A stretch of 9,708 nucleotides of DNA from Candidatus Muproteobacteria bacterium RIFCSPHIGHO2_01_FULL_65_16 (GCA_001785175.1 MFSY01000019.1:1-9708), one strand, 5' to 3'. Positions 1 to 6,875 are shown, counted from the stretch's first letter. Made by a program: numbers and translations. The notes: generated by a model not told the origin, from the sequence alone.

Positions 1-44
1 CTGATAGCTGACCGCTGATAGCTCATTTAGCTGATAGCTGATCG
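1..44. repeat. Heptamer repeat cluster, left side of aat (extends to window edge)
   Basis: On the plus strand the units CTGATAG, CTGACCG and CTGATAG run in phase at 1-21. After a 9-bp irregular stretch, CTGATAG and CTGATCG follow at 31-44. This is the reverse complement of the ATCAGCN unit that makes up the larger array at 810-935, so the two clusters flank aat in inverted orientation. Positions 23-44 are also the last codons and stop of aat. The array may continue beyond base 1. I see no transposase, so this is a small-repeat family rather than an insertion sequence. Confidence 0.85.
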
Positions 45-799
45 CAAAGTATTGCCAGATTCGGGTCGAAGCGCCAGGGGCCGCGCCGGTCGGGCTGGCG
101 CAGCGCCGCCTGCAGCCGGTCGAGGAATTCGCGCCGGCGGATTTCGCGCGCGCCCAGGCTCAGGAGATGCGCCGAAGGCAGCTGGCAATCTATGAGCGCG
201 AATCCCCAGGCCTTGATCTGGCGCACGAGGAGCGCCAGCGCCGCCTTCGAGGCGTCGGTGGCGCGCGCGAACATGGACTCGCCGAAAAACGCCCCGCCCA
301 GGGCCACGCCATAGAGCCCGCCGGCGAGCTCGTCCCCGCGCCAGGCCTCGACCGAATGGGCGTAGCCCTGCTCGTGCAGCAGGCAATAGGCCTCGATCAT
401 CTCCGGCGTGATCCAGGTTCCGCCGGTCCTGGAGTACGCGCGGTGGTCGAGCGGCGCGTCGGCGTCCCGCCGGTGCCGGTCCTTGAGCCGCGGCGCGGCG
501 CACGCCGTTATCACTGCGCGAAAGCAGGTGTCGAGCGTTACTCTGTATGTACCGCGTCGCAGCACCTTGCGCAGGCTGCGCGAGATCCTGAGTTCGTCGG
601 GGAGCAGCACCGCGCGCGGGTCGGGCGACCACCACAGGATCGGCTGGCCCTCGTTGTACCAGGGAAAGACGCCGTGACGGTAGGCCGCGAGCAGGCGCTC
701 GGCGCGCAGATCGCCGCCGACGGCGAGCAGCCCCTCGGGCGAAGCGATCTCGACCGGCGGGAAGCGCAGGTCGGTCGTGTTTGGGTTGAGCACGAACAT
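23..799 (-). CDS. aat: Leucyl/phenylalanyl-tRNA--protein transferase
   Basis: This cytoplasmic enzyme moves Leu or Phe from its tRNA to proteins with an N-terminal Arg or Lys, marking them for ClpS/ClpAP in the N-degron pathway. Family motifs run in order along the 258 residues: GLLAVGGDL (23-31), GVFPW (43-47), [12 protein letters not shown] (54-65), GTWITPEM (127-134), HSVE (148-151), GGLYGVALG (160-168), FFGESMF (171-177), SKAAL (184-188) and LIDCQ (202-206). It is about 20 residues longer than E. coli Aat (234). Most of the excess is a charged insert at about 104-125, between the CAA and GTWIT motifs. The ATG at 799 is the first start giving the full N-terminus, but no Shine-Dalgarno is visible; heptamer repeats end about 10 bases before it. 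The last residues (DQLSAK) and stop lie in heptamer DNA. The 250-bp gap to tolC upstream suggests its own transcript, though the strand is the same. Confidence 0.96.
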   Translation of the reverse strand: MFVLNPNTTDLRFPPVEIASPEGLLAVGGDLRAERLLAAYRHGVFPWYNEGQPILWWSPDPRAVLLPDELRISRSLRKVLRRGTYRVTLDTCFRAVITACAAPRLKDRHRRDADAPLDHRAYSRTGGTWITPEMIEAYCLLHEQGYAHSVEAWRGDELAGGLYGVALGGAFFGESMFARATDASKAALALLVRQIKAWGFALIDCQLPSAHLLSLGAREIRRREFLDRLQAALRQPDRRGPWRFDPNLAILCDQLSAK

Positions 800-809
800 A
801 ACTAGAGCT

Positions 810-935
810 ATCAGCGATCAGCGATCAGCTATCAGCAATCAGCAATCAGCTATCAGCTATCAGCTATCAGCTATCAGCGATCAGCGATCAGCTTAAAGCT
901 TAAAGCTTGAAGCTTGAAGCTTGAAGCCTAAAGCT
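810..935. repeat. 18-unit heptamer tandem array upstream of aat
   Basis: Eighteen 7-bp units run without a break in phase. Units 1-12 (810-893) are ATCAGCN, with last base G,G,T,A,A,T,T,T,T,G,G,T. Units 13-18 (894-935) are TAAAGCT, TAAAGCT, TGAAGCT, TGAAGCT, TGAAGCC and TAAAGCT. AGCT is shared by most unit junctions, so the second block looks like a diverged form of the first. The array lies between the end of tolC and the start of aat and stops about 10 bp before the aat ATG. Short tandem heptamers of this sort are known between genes in several bacterial groups; a function here is not evident. Copy number could vary by slippage. Confidence 0.95.
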
Positions 936-937
936 TA

Positions 938-946
938 CCCCCCCCC
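938..946. repeat. Homopolymer run of nine C
   Basis: Nine consecutive C bases follow directly after the last heptamer unit and two bases (TA). On the minus strand this is a G9 tract about 140 bp upstream of aat. It is prone to slippage and to sequencing error. No gene reads through it, so any effect would be on expression rather than on reading frame. Confidence 0.8.
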
Positions 947-996
947 ACGACGCAGCCGACCACGTTGGAGATGTTTTTTGATTGTCCGATGCTATT

Positions 997-1020
997 CTTT
1001 GCGCCTTTGCGTCTTTGCGA
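997..1020. repeat. Three-unit 8-bp tandem repeat (CTTTGCGN)
   Basis: CTTTGCGC, CTTTGCGT and CTTTGCGA lie head to tail. This is a second repeat type in the same tolC-aat gap, with a period of 8 rather than 7. It lies 30 bp past the tolC stop codon on the minus strand. It does not form a hairpin, so it is not a terminator. CTTTGCG-type repeats occur between genes in various proteobacteria; that is from memory and not checked. Confidence 0.75.
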
Positions 1021-1049
1021 CAAATAATCATACTTAAATCAGGACTTCC

Positions 1050-2363
1050 TCAGCGCTGCGCCAGGAGGCGGTTGGTGTCGGCGAGGTCGTCCTCGCTCAG
1101 TTGGCCGGTGGCGGCCTTGAGGCGCAGGCGCGCGAGCAGGTAGTCGTAGCGCGCCTGCGACAGGTCGCGGCGGGTGCGGAACAGCTCGCGCTGGGTGTTC
1201 AGCACGTCCACGCCGGTGCGCGCGCCGCGCTCGTAGCCGAGAATGGTGGACTCGAGCGCGCGCTGGTTGGAGGCCTGCGCCTGTTCCAGCGCCCGCACCC
1301 GGGCGACGCCGTTGATCACAGCGAGATAGGACTCGCGCGCCTGCTGCGCCGCCGTCCGCCGCGCCTGGTCGAGGCGGCCCGCCGCCTCGTCCTGGCGCGC
1401 GTAGCTCTCGCGCACCTTGGACGAGACGCCGCCGCCCTGGAACAGCGGCACCTGGAGCTGTATCCCGACCTGGTTGGTGGTGGTCTCGCTGCCGTAGCCC
1501 AGGGTGCTGCCGCCGGCGTCGCTGTAGCTGCGCGCGGCGGTCAGATCGAGCGTCGGATAGTGTCCGGCGCGGCTTTTTTCAAGCTCGTCGCGCGCGCCCG
1601 CGAGCGCATATTCGCGCGCCCGGACCTGGGGATTGTCCCGGCGCGCCGCCTCGATCCAGCGGTCCATGTCGGCCGGCTCCGGCGCGCGCAGGTCGAGCGC
1701 GCCGCCGAGACGCGCGAGCGCCCCCGGGTCGTCGCCGGTGATCACCCGCAGCGCCTCGCGCCTCAGCTCGAGATCGTTGGCGGCGGCGATCTCCTGGGCG
1801 ACGGCGAGATCGTAGCGCGCCTGGGCCTCGTGCACGTCCACGAGCGAGGCGGCGCCGACGTTGAAATTGCGCTGCGTGAGCGCGAGCAGCCGCTCGATCG
1901 CCGCCTTTTCCGTGCGCACGAAGTCGAGCGCGTCCTGCGCCGTGAGCACGTTGAGATAGGCCTGGGTCGCGCGCAGCAGGAGGTCATGCTCGGCGCCCGT
2001 CAGCTCGTGTTCGGCGCGGGCCGCGTCCGCCCGGCCCTGGGAATAAGCAGCGAAATTCTGTTTGCGGTAGAGCGGTTGGGTGAGCGTGAGGCTGTAGCCC
2101 TTGGTGCTGTAGTCGTAGGACCGGTCGCTGGTCGGGGTTATGACGCGCTGATCGGTGGTGTTGGTGCTCGCGGCCGAGAGGTTCAGCGTCGGCAGCAGCT
2201 GGGCGCGGCCCTGCGGCGCCTTTTCGATCGTGGCCTGGTAGTTCGCGCGCGCCTGGGCCCAGACGGTGTCATTGGCGCGCGCCTTGCCGTAGACCGCCAG
2301 CAGATCGTCGGCGGCGGCCGGCGGCGCCAGGCCGAACAACAGCAGCAACGCGACCGGCCTCAT
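1050..2363 (-). CDS. tolC: TolC-type outer-membrane channel protein (operon 1)
   Basis: This is an outer-membrane factor of 437 residues that would form the trimeric beta-barrel/alpha-barrel exit duct for the RND pump encoded just before it. A signal peptide is clear (MRPVALLLLFGLAPPAAADD, cleavage near residues 18-19). The mature protein closely follows E. coli TolC: LLAVYGKARAND at the N-terminus, AQLLPTLNLSAA, LTQPLY, ATQAYLNVLTAQDAL, QRNFNVGAASLVDVHEAQARYD, then in the second half GHYPTLDLTA, QLQVPLFQGGGVSSKVRES, YERGARTGVDVLNTQRELF and ARYDYLLARLRLKAATGQLSEDDL. The two-fold repeat of coiled-coil helices and strands is apparent. It is shorter than E. coli TolC (493 with signal) because it lacks the long C-terminal tail. 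The ATG at 2363 overlaps the RND stop codon as ATGA, implying translational coupling. A longer open frame upstream to 2747 only shadows the RND gene. The TolC family is certain; strict orthology to E. coli tolC is likely but not proven. Confidence 0.94.
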   Translation of the reverse strand: MRPVALLLLFGLAPPAAADDLLAVYGKARANDTVWAQARANYQATIEKAPQGRAQLLPTLNLSAASTNTTDQRVITPTSDRSYDYSTKGYSLTLTQPLYRKQNFAAYSQGRADAARAEHELTGAEHDLLLRATQAYLNVLTAQDALDFVRTEKAAIERLLALTQRNFNVGAASLVDVHEAQARYDLAVAQEIAAANDLELRREALRVITGDDPGALARLGGALDLRAPEPADMDRWIEAARRDNPQVRAREYALAGARDELEKSRAGHYPTLDLTAARSYSDAGGSTLGYGSETTTNQVGIQLQVPLFQGGGVSSKVRESYARQDEAAGRLDQARRTAAQQARESYLAVINGVARVRALEQAQASNQRALESTILGYERGARTGVDVLNTQRELFRTRRDLSQARYDYLLARLRLKAATGQLSEDDLADTNRLLAQR

Positions 2364-5300
2364 GCCGCGATTCTCTTGTTGCCGCCGCGGCGCGCGGCGA
2401 GGCGGTTTTCCACCAGCGAGTACACCGCCGGCACCACCACGAGCGTGAGCAGGGTGGAGGAGATCATGCCGCCCATGACCACGAGCGCGAGCGGCCGGTT
2501 TGATTCCACGCCCGGGCCGAGCCCGATGGCGGCCGGCAGCATCGCGGCGATGACGGTGAGCGAGGTGATCAGCACCGGGCGCATCCGGTTCGGGCAGGCG
2601 GCGGAGAGCGCGTCGTTGATGTTTTTGCCCTGCGCGCGGTACTGGTTGGTCAGGTCTATGAGCAGGATCGAGTTCTTCGCCACCAGGCCCATGAGCAGGA
2701 TCATGCCGATCATGGAAAATAGGTTCAGCGTCTCGCCGAACATCCACAGCGCCGTCACGCCGCCGATGATCGCCAGCGGCTGCGCCACCATCACCACCAG
2801 CGGCTGGATGAGCGAGTTGAACTGGCTCGCGAGCACCATGTAGATCATGATGAGCGCCATGCTGAAGGCGAACACCACGTAGCCGCCGGTGCGGGCGAAC
2901 TCCTCGGCCTGGCCGGTGAAGGCGATGGAGTAGCCGGCCGGCATGATCTCGGACGCGATCCGCTTCACGGCCTCGGCCGCGGCGCCGAGCGGCAGGGTCT
3001 CGAGGCTGCCGTAGATGAAGCCGGCGTACTGGCGGTTGCGGCGCGTGATCACCGCGGGGCCGAGCCCCTCCTCGAACTTCGCCAGCGTGTCGAGGCGCAC
3101 GAGATCGCCGAACTTGTTCTTGACGTAGAACCGCCGCAGGTTATCGGTGCTGGTGCGCCGGCTCGGGTCGGTCTGGAGGCGGATGTCGTAGCGCTCGTTG
3201 TGCTCCTTGAACTGGGCCACGTCCACGCCGCCGGTCATGAGGCTCAGGGTCTGGGCGACGTCCAGGGCGCTGATGCCGAGCTGGGCGGCGCGCTCGCGGT
3301 CGAGCGTAACGCGCACCTCGGGCAGGTCGAGCTTCAGGTCCTTGTCGAGCTTGGCGATGCCCTCGATCTTCCCGAGGCGCGCCACCATCTGGTTCGAGAG
3401 CTCGTCAATCTTCAGCAGGTCGTTGCCGAGGATGGCGAACTGCAGTTGCTCGCCGCGCTGGCCGCCGATCGCGGAGATGATGCTCGGAAACGCCAGGACG
3501 CCGGGGATGGCGGCGAATTCGCGCCGCAGTGCGCGCATGACGTCGGCCTGGGACAGCTTGCGCTTGTTGCGCTCCACCAGGCGCACGAAGACGCGCCCGG
3601 CGTTGACCTGCCCGACCTCGCCCAGGCCCACGGCCGCAAAGATGCTGAAGACCTCGGGGCGTTTGAGCAGCACCGTCTCGATCTCGCCGAGCTTGGCGGA
3701 GGTGTAGTCGAGGTTGGAGCCGAGCGGGGTCTGGATGATCACCATGAAGCGCGACTCGTCTTCCTCCGGGACGAAAGTCTTGCCGACGAAACTGAAGATG
3801 AAGCCGCTCAGGACCACGACCGCGACGGCGATCGCGACCACGCGCCAGCGGTGCTCCAGGCTCAGGCGCAGCAGCTCGCGGTATCGCCCCTCGATCCGGT
3901 TGAACTGGCGCTCCAGCGTTTGATAGACCCGGCCGCGGCGGTCCGGGAGCGTGAGGTAGCGCGCGCACAGCATCGGCGTGAGCGTGAGCGAGACCCAGAG
4001 CGAGGCCAGCACGCCGATCACCACGACCAGCGCGAACGAGCCCAGGAAGCGCCCGAGGATGCCGCTGATGAAGGCCACCGGCAGGAAGATGGACACGAGC
4101 GTGAGCGTCGAGGCGAAGACGGCGAAGATCACCTGGCCCGAGCCGTTGATCGCCGCCTGCTCCGGGGCCTCGCGCTCCTCCTCGCGGTGACGGAAGATGT
4201 TTTCCAGCACCACGATGGCGTCGTCCACCACCACGCCGATCAGGAGCAGCAGGCCGAGGAGCGTGATCTTGTTCAGCGTGTAGCCGGCGAAATACATCAC
4301 CGCGAACGTCGCCGTGAGCGACACCGGGATCGCGGTCGCGATGATGAGGGTCGAGCGCCCGCTCTTGAGAAACAGGAACACCATGAGCGCGGCGAACAGC
4401 GTGCCGATGATCAGGTGTTCGTTCAGCGCCTCGATGGACTGGCGGATGCTGATGGAGTCGTCCGAGGAATAGCGCAGCTCCAGGCCGGGCGGGAGGTTCG
4501 GGCGCAGCTCTTTCTCGACGCGTTCCTTGACCTTGTCCACCACCTCGACGGTGTTGGCGCCGCTGGTCTTGACGATCCCCAGGCCCACGGCGGGCACGCC
4601 GCTGTATCGCGCGAGCTTGCGCGCATCCTCGAGGCCGTCCTCGACGCGCGCCACGTCCTTGAGATACACCGGCGCGCCCTGGCGGTAGGCCACGACCATC
4701 CGGCTCATGCTCTCGATCCGATCGTATTCGGCGTCGAACTTGATCAGCCACTCGCGCGAACGGCTGCCCAGAAACCCGGCCGGCAGCACCAGGTGCTCGC
4801 GGCCGAAGGCGTTGGACACGTCCACGGGCGACAGCCCGTAGGCCAGCAGCCGGTCGGCGTCGAGCCACACGCGTATGGTGCGCTTGATCTGGCCGCCGAT
4901 CTGCACGTCGCCGACGCCGCTGATGGTTTCGAGCCGCGGCTTGAGGACCTCCGCGGCGTAGGTATTGAGCTCTTGCAGCGTGCGGTTGCCCGTGAGCGCG
5001 ACCCACACCACGGCCGAGGCGCCGATCTCGATCTTGCGCACCACCGGCGGGTCGGCCTCCTTGGGCAGACGCTTGACGATGCTGTCCACCTTGGCCTTGA
5101 CCTCCTGGTAGGCGACGTCCACGTTCTTTTCGAGCTCGAATTCGACGCCGACCACGGACGCGCCGAGCGAGGAGCTCGAGGTGATGGACTTGACGCCCGG
5201 CACCTGGTTGACGACCTCCTCGATCACGTCGGTGATGTTCTTGTCCACGATCGCCGGGTCGGAGCCCTTCATCGTGGTCACGACGGTGACGCCGGGGAAG

Positions 5301-5422
5301 TCAATCTTGGGGAATTTGTCGAGGCCGAGGCGCAGAAAACCGATGACGCCGAACAGCACGAGCACCAGGCTCACCATCAGGGTGAGCACGTTGCGCTTGA
5401 TGGAAAATTCGGGCAGGCTCAC
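2360..5422 (-). CDS. RND multidrug-type efflux pump, inner-membrane subunit (HAE-1/AcrB-like)
   Basis: A 1020-residue proton-driven pump that would export substrates from the periplasm and outer leaflet into the TolC channel. The family layout is complete: TM1 at about 12-34, a first periplasmic loop (35-335), TM2-6 (about 336-490), TM7 (about 528-545), a second loop (546-845) and TM8-12 (about 846-1005). Proton-relay residues are present: the Asp pair D400-D401 in TM4 (GVVVDDAIVVLENIFRH), K916 in TM10 (GLVAKNSILLIDL) and R948 in MRPVLITSL, equivalent to AcrB D407/D408, K940 and R971. The length matches AcrB/MdtB-like proteins (about 1020-1050). The start is GTG at 5422, overlapping the adaptor stop as GTGA. 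The N-terminus SLPEFSIKRNVLTLMV fits the family. Absence of heavy-metal motifs in TM4 favours the multidrug (HAE) class over the CzcA class. The exact substrate is unknown. Translation is likely coupled to the genes on each side. Confidence 0.96.
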   Translation of the reverse strand: MSLPEFSIKRNVLTLMVSLVLVLFGVIGFLRLGLDKFPKIDFPGVTVVTTMKGSDPAIVDKNITDVIEEVVNQVPGVKSITSSSSLGASVVGVEFELEKNVDVAYQEVKAKVDSIVKRLPKEADPPVVRKIEIGASAVVWVALTGNRTLQELNTYAAEVLKPRLETISGVGDVQIGGQIKRTIRVWLDADRLLAYGLSPVDVSNAFGREHLVLPAGFLGSRSREWLIKFDAEYDRIESMSRMVVAYRQGAPVYLKDVARVEDGLEDARKLARYSGVPAVGLGIVKTSGANTVEVVDKVKERVEKELRPNLPPGLELRYSSDDSISIRQSIEALNEHLIIGTLFAALMVFLFLKSGRSTLIIATAIPVSLTATFAVMYFAGYTLNKITLLGLLLLIGVVVDDAIVVLENIFRHREEEREAPEQAAINGSGQVIFAVFASTLTLVSIFLPVAFISGILGRFLGSFALVVVIGVLASLWVSLTLTPMLCARYLTLPDRRGRVYQTLERQFNRIEGRYRELLRLSLEHRWRVVAIAVAVVVLSGFIFSFVGKTFVPEEDESRFMVIIQTPLGSNLDYTSAKLGEIETVLLKRPEVFSIFAAVGLGEVGQVNAGRVFVRLVERNKRKLSQADVMRALRREFAAIPGVLAFPSIISAIGGQRGEQLQFAILGNDLLKIDELSNQMVARLGKIEGIAKLDKDLKLDLPEVRVTLDRERAAQLGISALDVAQTLSLMTGGVDVAQFKEHNERYDIRLQTDPSRRTSTDNLRRFYVKNKFGDLVRLDTLAKFEEGLGPAVITRRNRQYAGFIYGSLETLPLGAAAEAVKRIASEIMPAGYSIAFTGQAEEFARTGGYVVFAFSMALIMIYMVLASQFNSLIQPLVVMVAQPLAIIGGVTALWMFGETLNLFSMIGMILLMGLVAKNSILLIDLTNQYRAQGKNINDALSAACPNRMRPVLITSLTVIAAMLPAAIGLGPGVESNRPLALVVMGGMISSTLLTLVVVPAVYSLVENRLAARRGGNKRIAA

Positions 5423-6147
5423 GGCGCTGTCTTCGGATCCATATTCGGCGCCGCTCCGCCCCGGTCAGGGGGCGCGGCGTCGCGCAATTTGATTCTGGCG
5501 CCGTCGCTCAGGAGCCCGGCGCCGTCCACCGCCACGACCTCGCCCGCCTTGAGGCCCGCGACGATCTCGACCTCGCCGTTGCGCCGGATGCCCTGCGTCA
5601 CGACCCGCTCCCTGACGATCTCGCCCTCGGGGACGTAGGCCACGCTTCCCGCCGGGCGCAGCACCACCGCCTGTTCCGGCACCACGAGCGCGTTTCGGCG
5701 CACGCCGAGCACGACCTCGCCGCGCACGCTGCCGGCCGGGCGCCAGGCGCCCGGGTTGCGCACCTCGACGATGACCTCGGTGGTCTGCGTGAGCGTGTTC
5801 AGCGCCGGCAGGATCTGCCGGATGTATCCAGTCGCCGACCGGTTGTCGCTGAAGTTGGTCACGGTTATCGCCTGGCCCGGGCGCAGCCGACGCGCGATCT
5901 CGATCGGAAACGGCAGCCGGACGTAGTAGCGCCGCGCGATGTCGCGCGTGGGGTCGAATTCCTGGGCCAGGCCCACGGCGGTCTCCGCGCCCACGGCGGT
6001 CTCCGTCACCGGCAGGTCCCTGGCCGCGACGGTGTAGGTCGTGATGGGCGTGATCTTCTCCTGCGGCTTCGGCGCCTCCTTGCCGCAGGCGGCGAGGGCC
6101 ACGATGGCCACGGGGGCGAGCAGGCGGGCGATGGACGATCGGTGCAT
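5419..6147 (-). CDS. Short RND periplasmic adaptor lipoprotein, lacking lipoyl and alpha-hairpin domains
   Basis: A membrane-fusion protein that would anchor in the inner membrane by lipidation and bind the RND pump. The signal ends in a lipobox (LAAC, Cys21). What remains matches only the outer parts of an adaptor: a first strand of the membrane-proximal domain (about 32-54), a beta-barrel (about 74-155, with YYVRLPFP, RRLRPGQAITV, EVIVEVRNPGAWRPAGSVRGEVVLG) and a membrane-proximal domain (about 155-222, with ALVVPEQAVVLRPAGSVAYV and EIVAGLKAGEVVAVDGAGLL). The lipoyl halves and the coiled-coil hairpin, about 130-150 residues between the first strand and the barrel, are absent and replaced by about 20 residues (55-74). 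At 242 residues it is far below the usual 350-400. The frame is intact and the ends are normal. A tandem 18-bp duplication lies at the missing-segment junction. It is either a natural hairpin-less adaptor family or the product of an in-frame deletion. The ATG lies 2 nt after the tetR stop, and its stop overlaps the RND start. Confidence 0.88.
   Translation of the reverse strand: MHRSSIARLLAPVAIVALAACGKEAPKPQEKITPITTYTVAARDLPVTETAVGAETAVGLAQEFDPTRDIARRYYVRLPFPIEIARRLRPGQAITVTNFSDNRSATGYIRQILPALNTLTQTTEVIVEVRNPGAWRPAGSVRGEVVLGVRRNALVVPEQAVVLRPAGSVAYVPEGEIVRERVVTQGIRRNGEVEIVAGLKAGEVVAVDGAGLLSDGARIKLRDAAPPDRGGAAPNMDPKTAP
5971..6006 (-). repeat. 18-bp tandem duplication inside the adaptor gene
   Basis: On the plus strand the 18-mer beginning GCCCACGGCGGTCTCCG occurs twice head to tail (5971-5988 and 5989-6006), differing only at the last base (C or T). 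In the protein this gives TETAVG-AETAVG at residues 49-60. It is six codons long, so it keeps the frame. It sits where the first lipoyl half would begin in an ordinary adaptor. Confidence 0.9.
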
Positions 6148-6149
6148 GG

Positions 6150-6812
6150 CTATTTATCCGCGGGATTTTTGGTGGTTGGTTTTTCCAGGACGCCGCGCAG
6201 CAGGATGTCGGCGAGCATGCGGCTGTAAAGCTTGGGGTCGCGGGCGAAAGCCACGTCCGGGAAGTGGCGCAGCACCGCGCGCGCCTCGAAGAAGAAGACG
6301 TTGGCGCCGATGAGCAGGGCGGCGATCATGGCGGGATCGGCGTCGCTGCGCAGTTCGCCGCGCGTCTGGGCGTGGCGCAGGGTCGCGACCAGGCGCGCGA
6401 AATTTTCACCGAAGACCTTCTCCGCGAATTCCTGTCCGCGCTGTTCGCCGTTGCTGAGCAGCTCGCGCAGGATCAGGCGCGACACCTCTCCGTGCCCCAG
6501 CATGTCGGCCAGCATCCCGTGCGCGTAGGTCTCCAGCCGCTGGGCGAACGCCCCCGACTCGCCGCTCAGCCCTTGCAGTCTCTCCGCCGAGTTCTCGCAC
6601 GCGGTGCGAACGACCGTGAGATAGAGATCATGTTTGGACTTGAAATGGTGAAAGATGTTCGCCTTGCTGACACCGGCGCGCTCGGCGATGGCGTTCAAGG
6701 ACACGGCGTCGAAGCCGTGCTTGGCGAAGAGCGCCTCGGCGGCGGCGCGGATGCGCGCCGCGGCGTCACCGCTGGTATGCGTCGTTTCTGTTGCCGCCGT
6801 TATTGAAGCCAC
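6150..6812 (-). CDS. TetR/AcrR-family transcriptional regulator
   Basis: A 220-residue one-component repressor, expected to act as a dimer on DNA and be released by a small ligand. The N-terminal domain is classic TetR: RIRAAAEALFAKHGFDAVSL (20-39), then the helix-turn-helix LNAIAERAGVSKANIFHHFKSKHDLY (about 39-64). The C-terminal half (about 65-210) is helical and holds a ligand/dimer domain (ENFARLVATLRHAQTRGELR, AALLIGANVFFFEARAVLRHF) of the kind seen in AcrR-like efflux regulators. The start is GTG at 6812. It is the only possible start, because an in-frame stop lies six codons upstream with no start codon between. The gene is first in the efflux operon and ends 2 nt before the adaptor ATG. 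A perfect palindrome 38 bp upstream of its start is its likely operator, implying autorepression along with the pump genes. The inducer is unknown. Confidence 0.95.
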   Translation of the reverse strand: MASITAATETTHTSGDAAARIRAAAEALFAKHGFDAVSLNAIAERAGVSKANIFHHFKSKHDLYLTVVRTACENSAERLQGLSGESGAFAQRLETYAHGMLADMLGHGEVSRLILRELLSNGEQRGQEFAEKVFGENFARLVATLRHAQTRGELRSDADPAMIAALLIGANVFFFEARAVLRHFPDVAFARDPKLYSRMLADILLRGVLEKPTTKNPADK

Positions 6813-6845
6813 GTGCGCTTGCCTAACTTATTGAATCGCTTTAGG

Positions 6846-6875
6846 ATATTACTGACCGACCGGTCGGTCAGTCAA
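6846..6875 (-). promoter_or_regulatory. Predicted sigma70-type promoter of the tetR-RND operon
   Basis: On the minus strand a -35 box TTGACT (6875-6870, 5/6 to consensus) is followed by an 18-bp spacer and a -10 box TAATAT (6851-6846, 4/6 with both ends conserved). Transcription would start near 6839, leaving a leader of about 27 nt before the GTG of tetR. The spacer is almost entirely the palindrome at 6851-6872, so a bound repressor would block polymerase directly. Confidence 0.75.
6851..6872. promoter_or_regulatory. 22-bp perfect palindrome, probable TetR operator
   Basis: The half ACTGACCGACC is followed with no spacer by its exact reverse complement GGTCGGTCAGT. Symmetric sites of 15-25 bp between a tetR gene and its divergent neighbour are the usual operators of this family, and GACC/GGTC arms are common in them. 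There is a nested repeat: GACC occurs twice in one arm and GGTC twice in the other, which would allow two dimers to bind in offset registers, as some TetR proteins (for example QacR) do. It is too close to the promoter and lacks a T tract, so it is not a terminator. Confidence 0.88.

Noticed and set aside
810..935. CRISPR-like appearance of the repeat array
   Set aside because: Units are 7 bp and contiguous with no spacers, so it is a simple tandem repeat.
936..1049. Rho-independent terminator after tolC
   Set aside because: No GC-rich stem followed by a T tract was found on the minus strand after the tolC stop; only very short dyads such as GGA/TCC are present.
2364..2747. N-terminal extension of the TolC open frame by 128 codons
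   Set aside because: The extension lies out of frame over the RND C-terminus. The ATG at 2363 gives a clear signal peptide and the operon-typical ATGA overlap.
1101..2843. Long open frame (580 codons) on the plus strand opposite tolC
   Set aside because: It is antisense to a convincing TolC. The translation is Ala/Arg/Gly/Leu-rich with no recognisable motif and no plausible ribosome site.
3200..5638. Long open frame (over 800 codons) on the plus strand across the RND gene
   Set aside because: It is antisense to a clearly conserved RND pump. Its product is a low-complexity His/Asp/Arg-rich sequence with no domains, as expected from GC-rich codon bias on the opposite strand.
6851..6872. Palindrome read as a terminator hairpin
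   Set aside because: It lies upstream of both divergent genes, has no loop and no T run, and fits a regulator binding site between promoter boxes.
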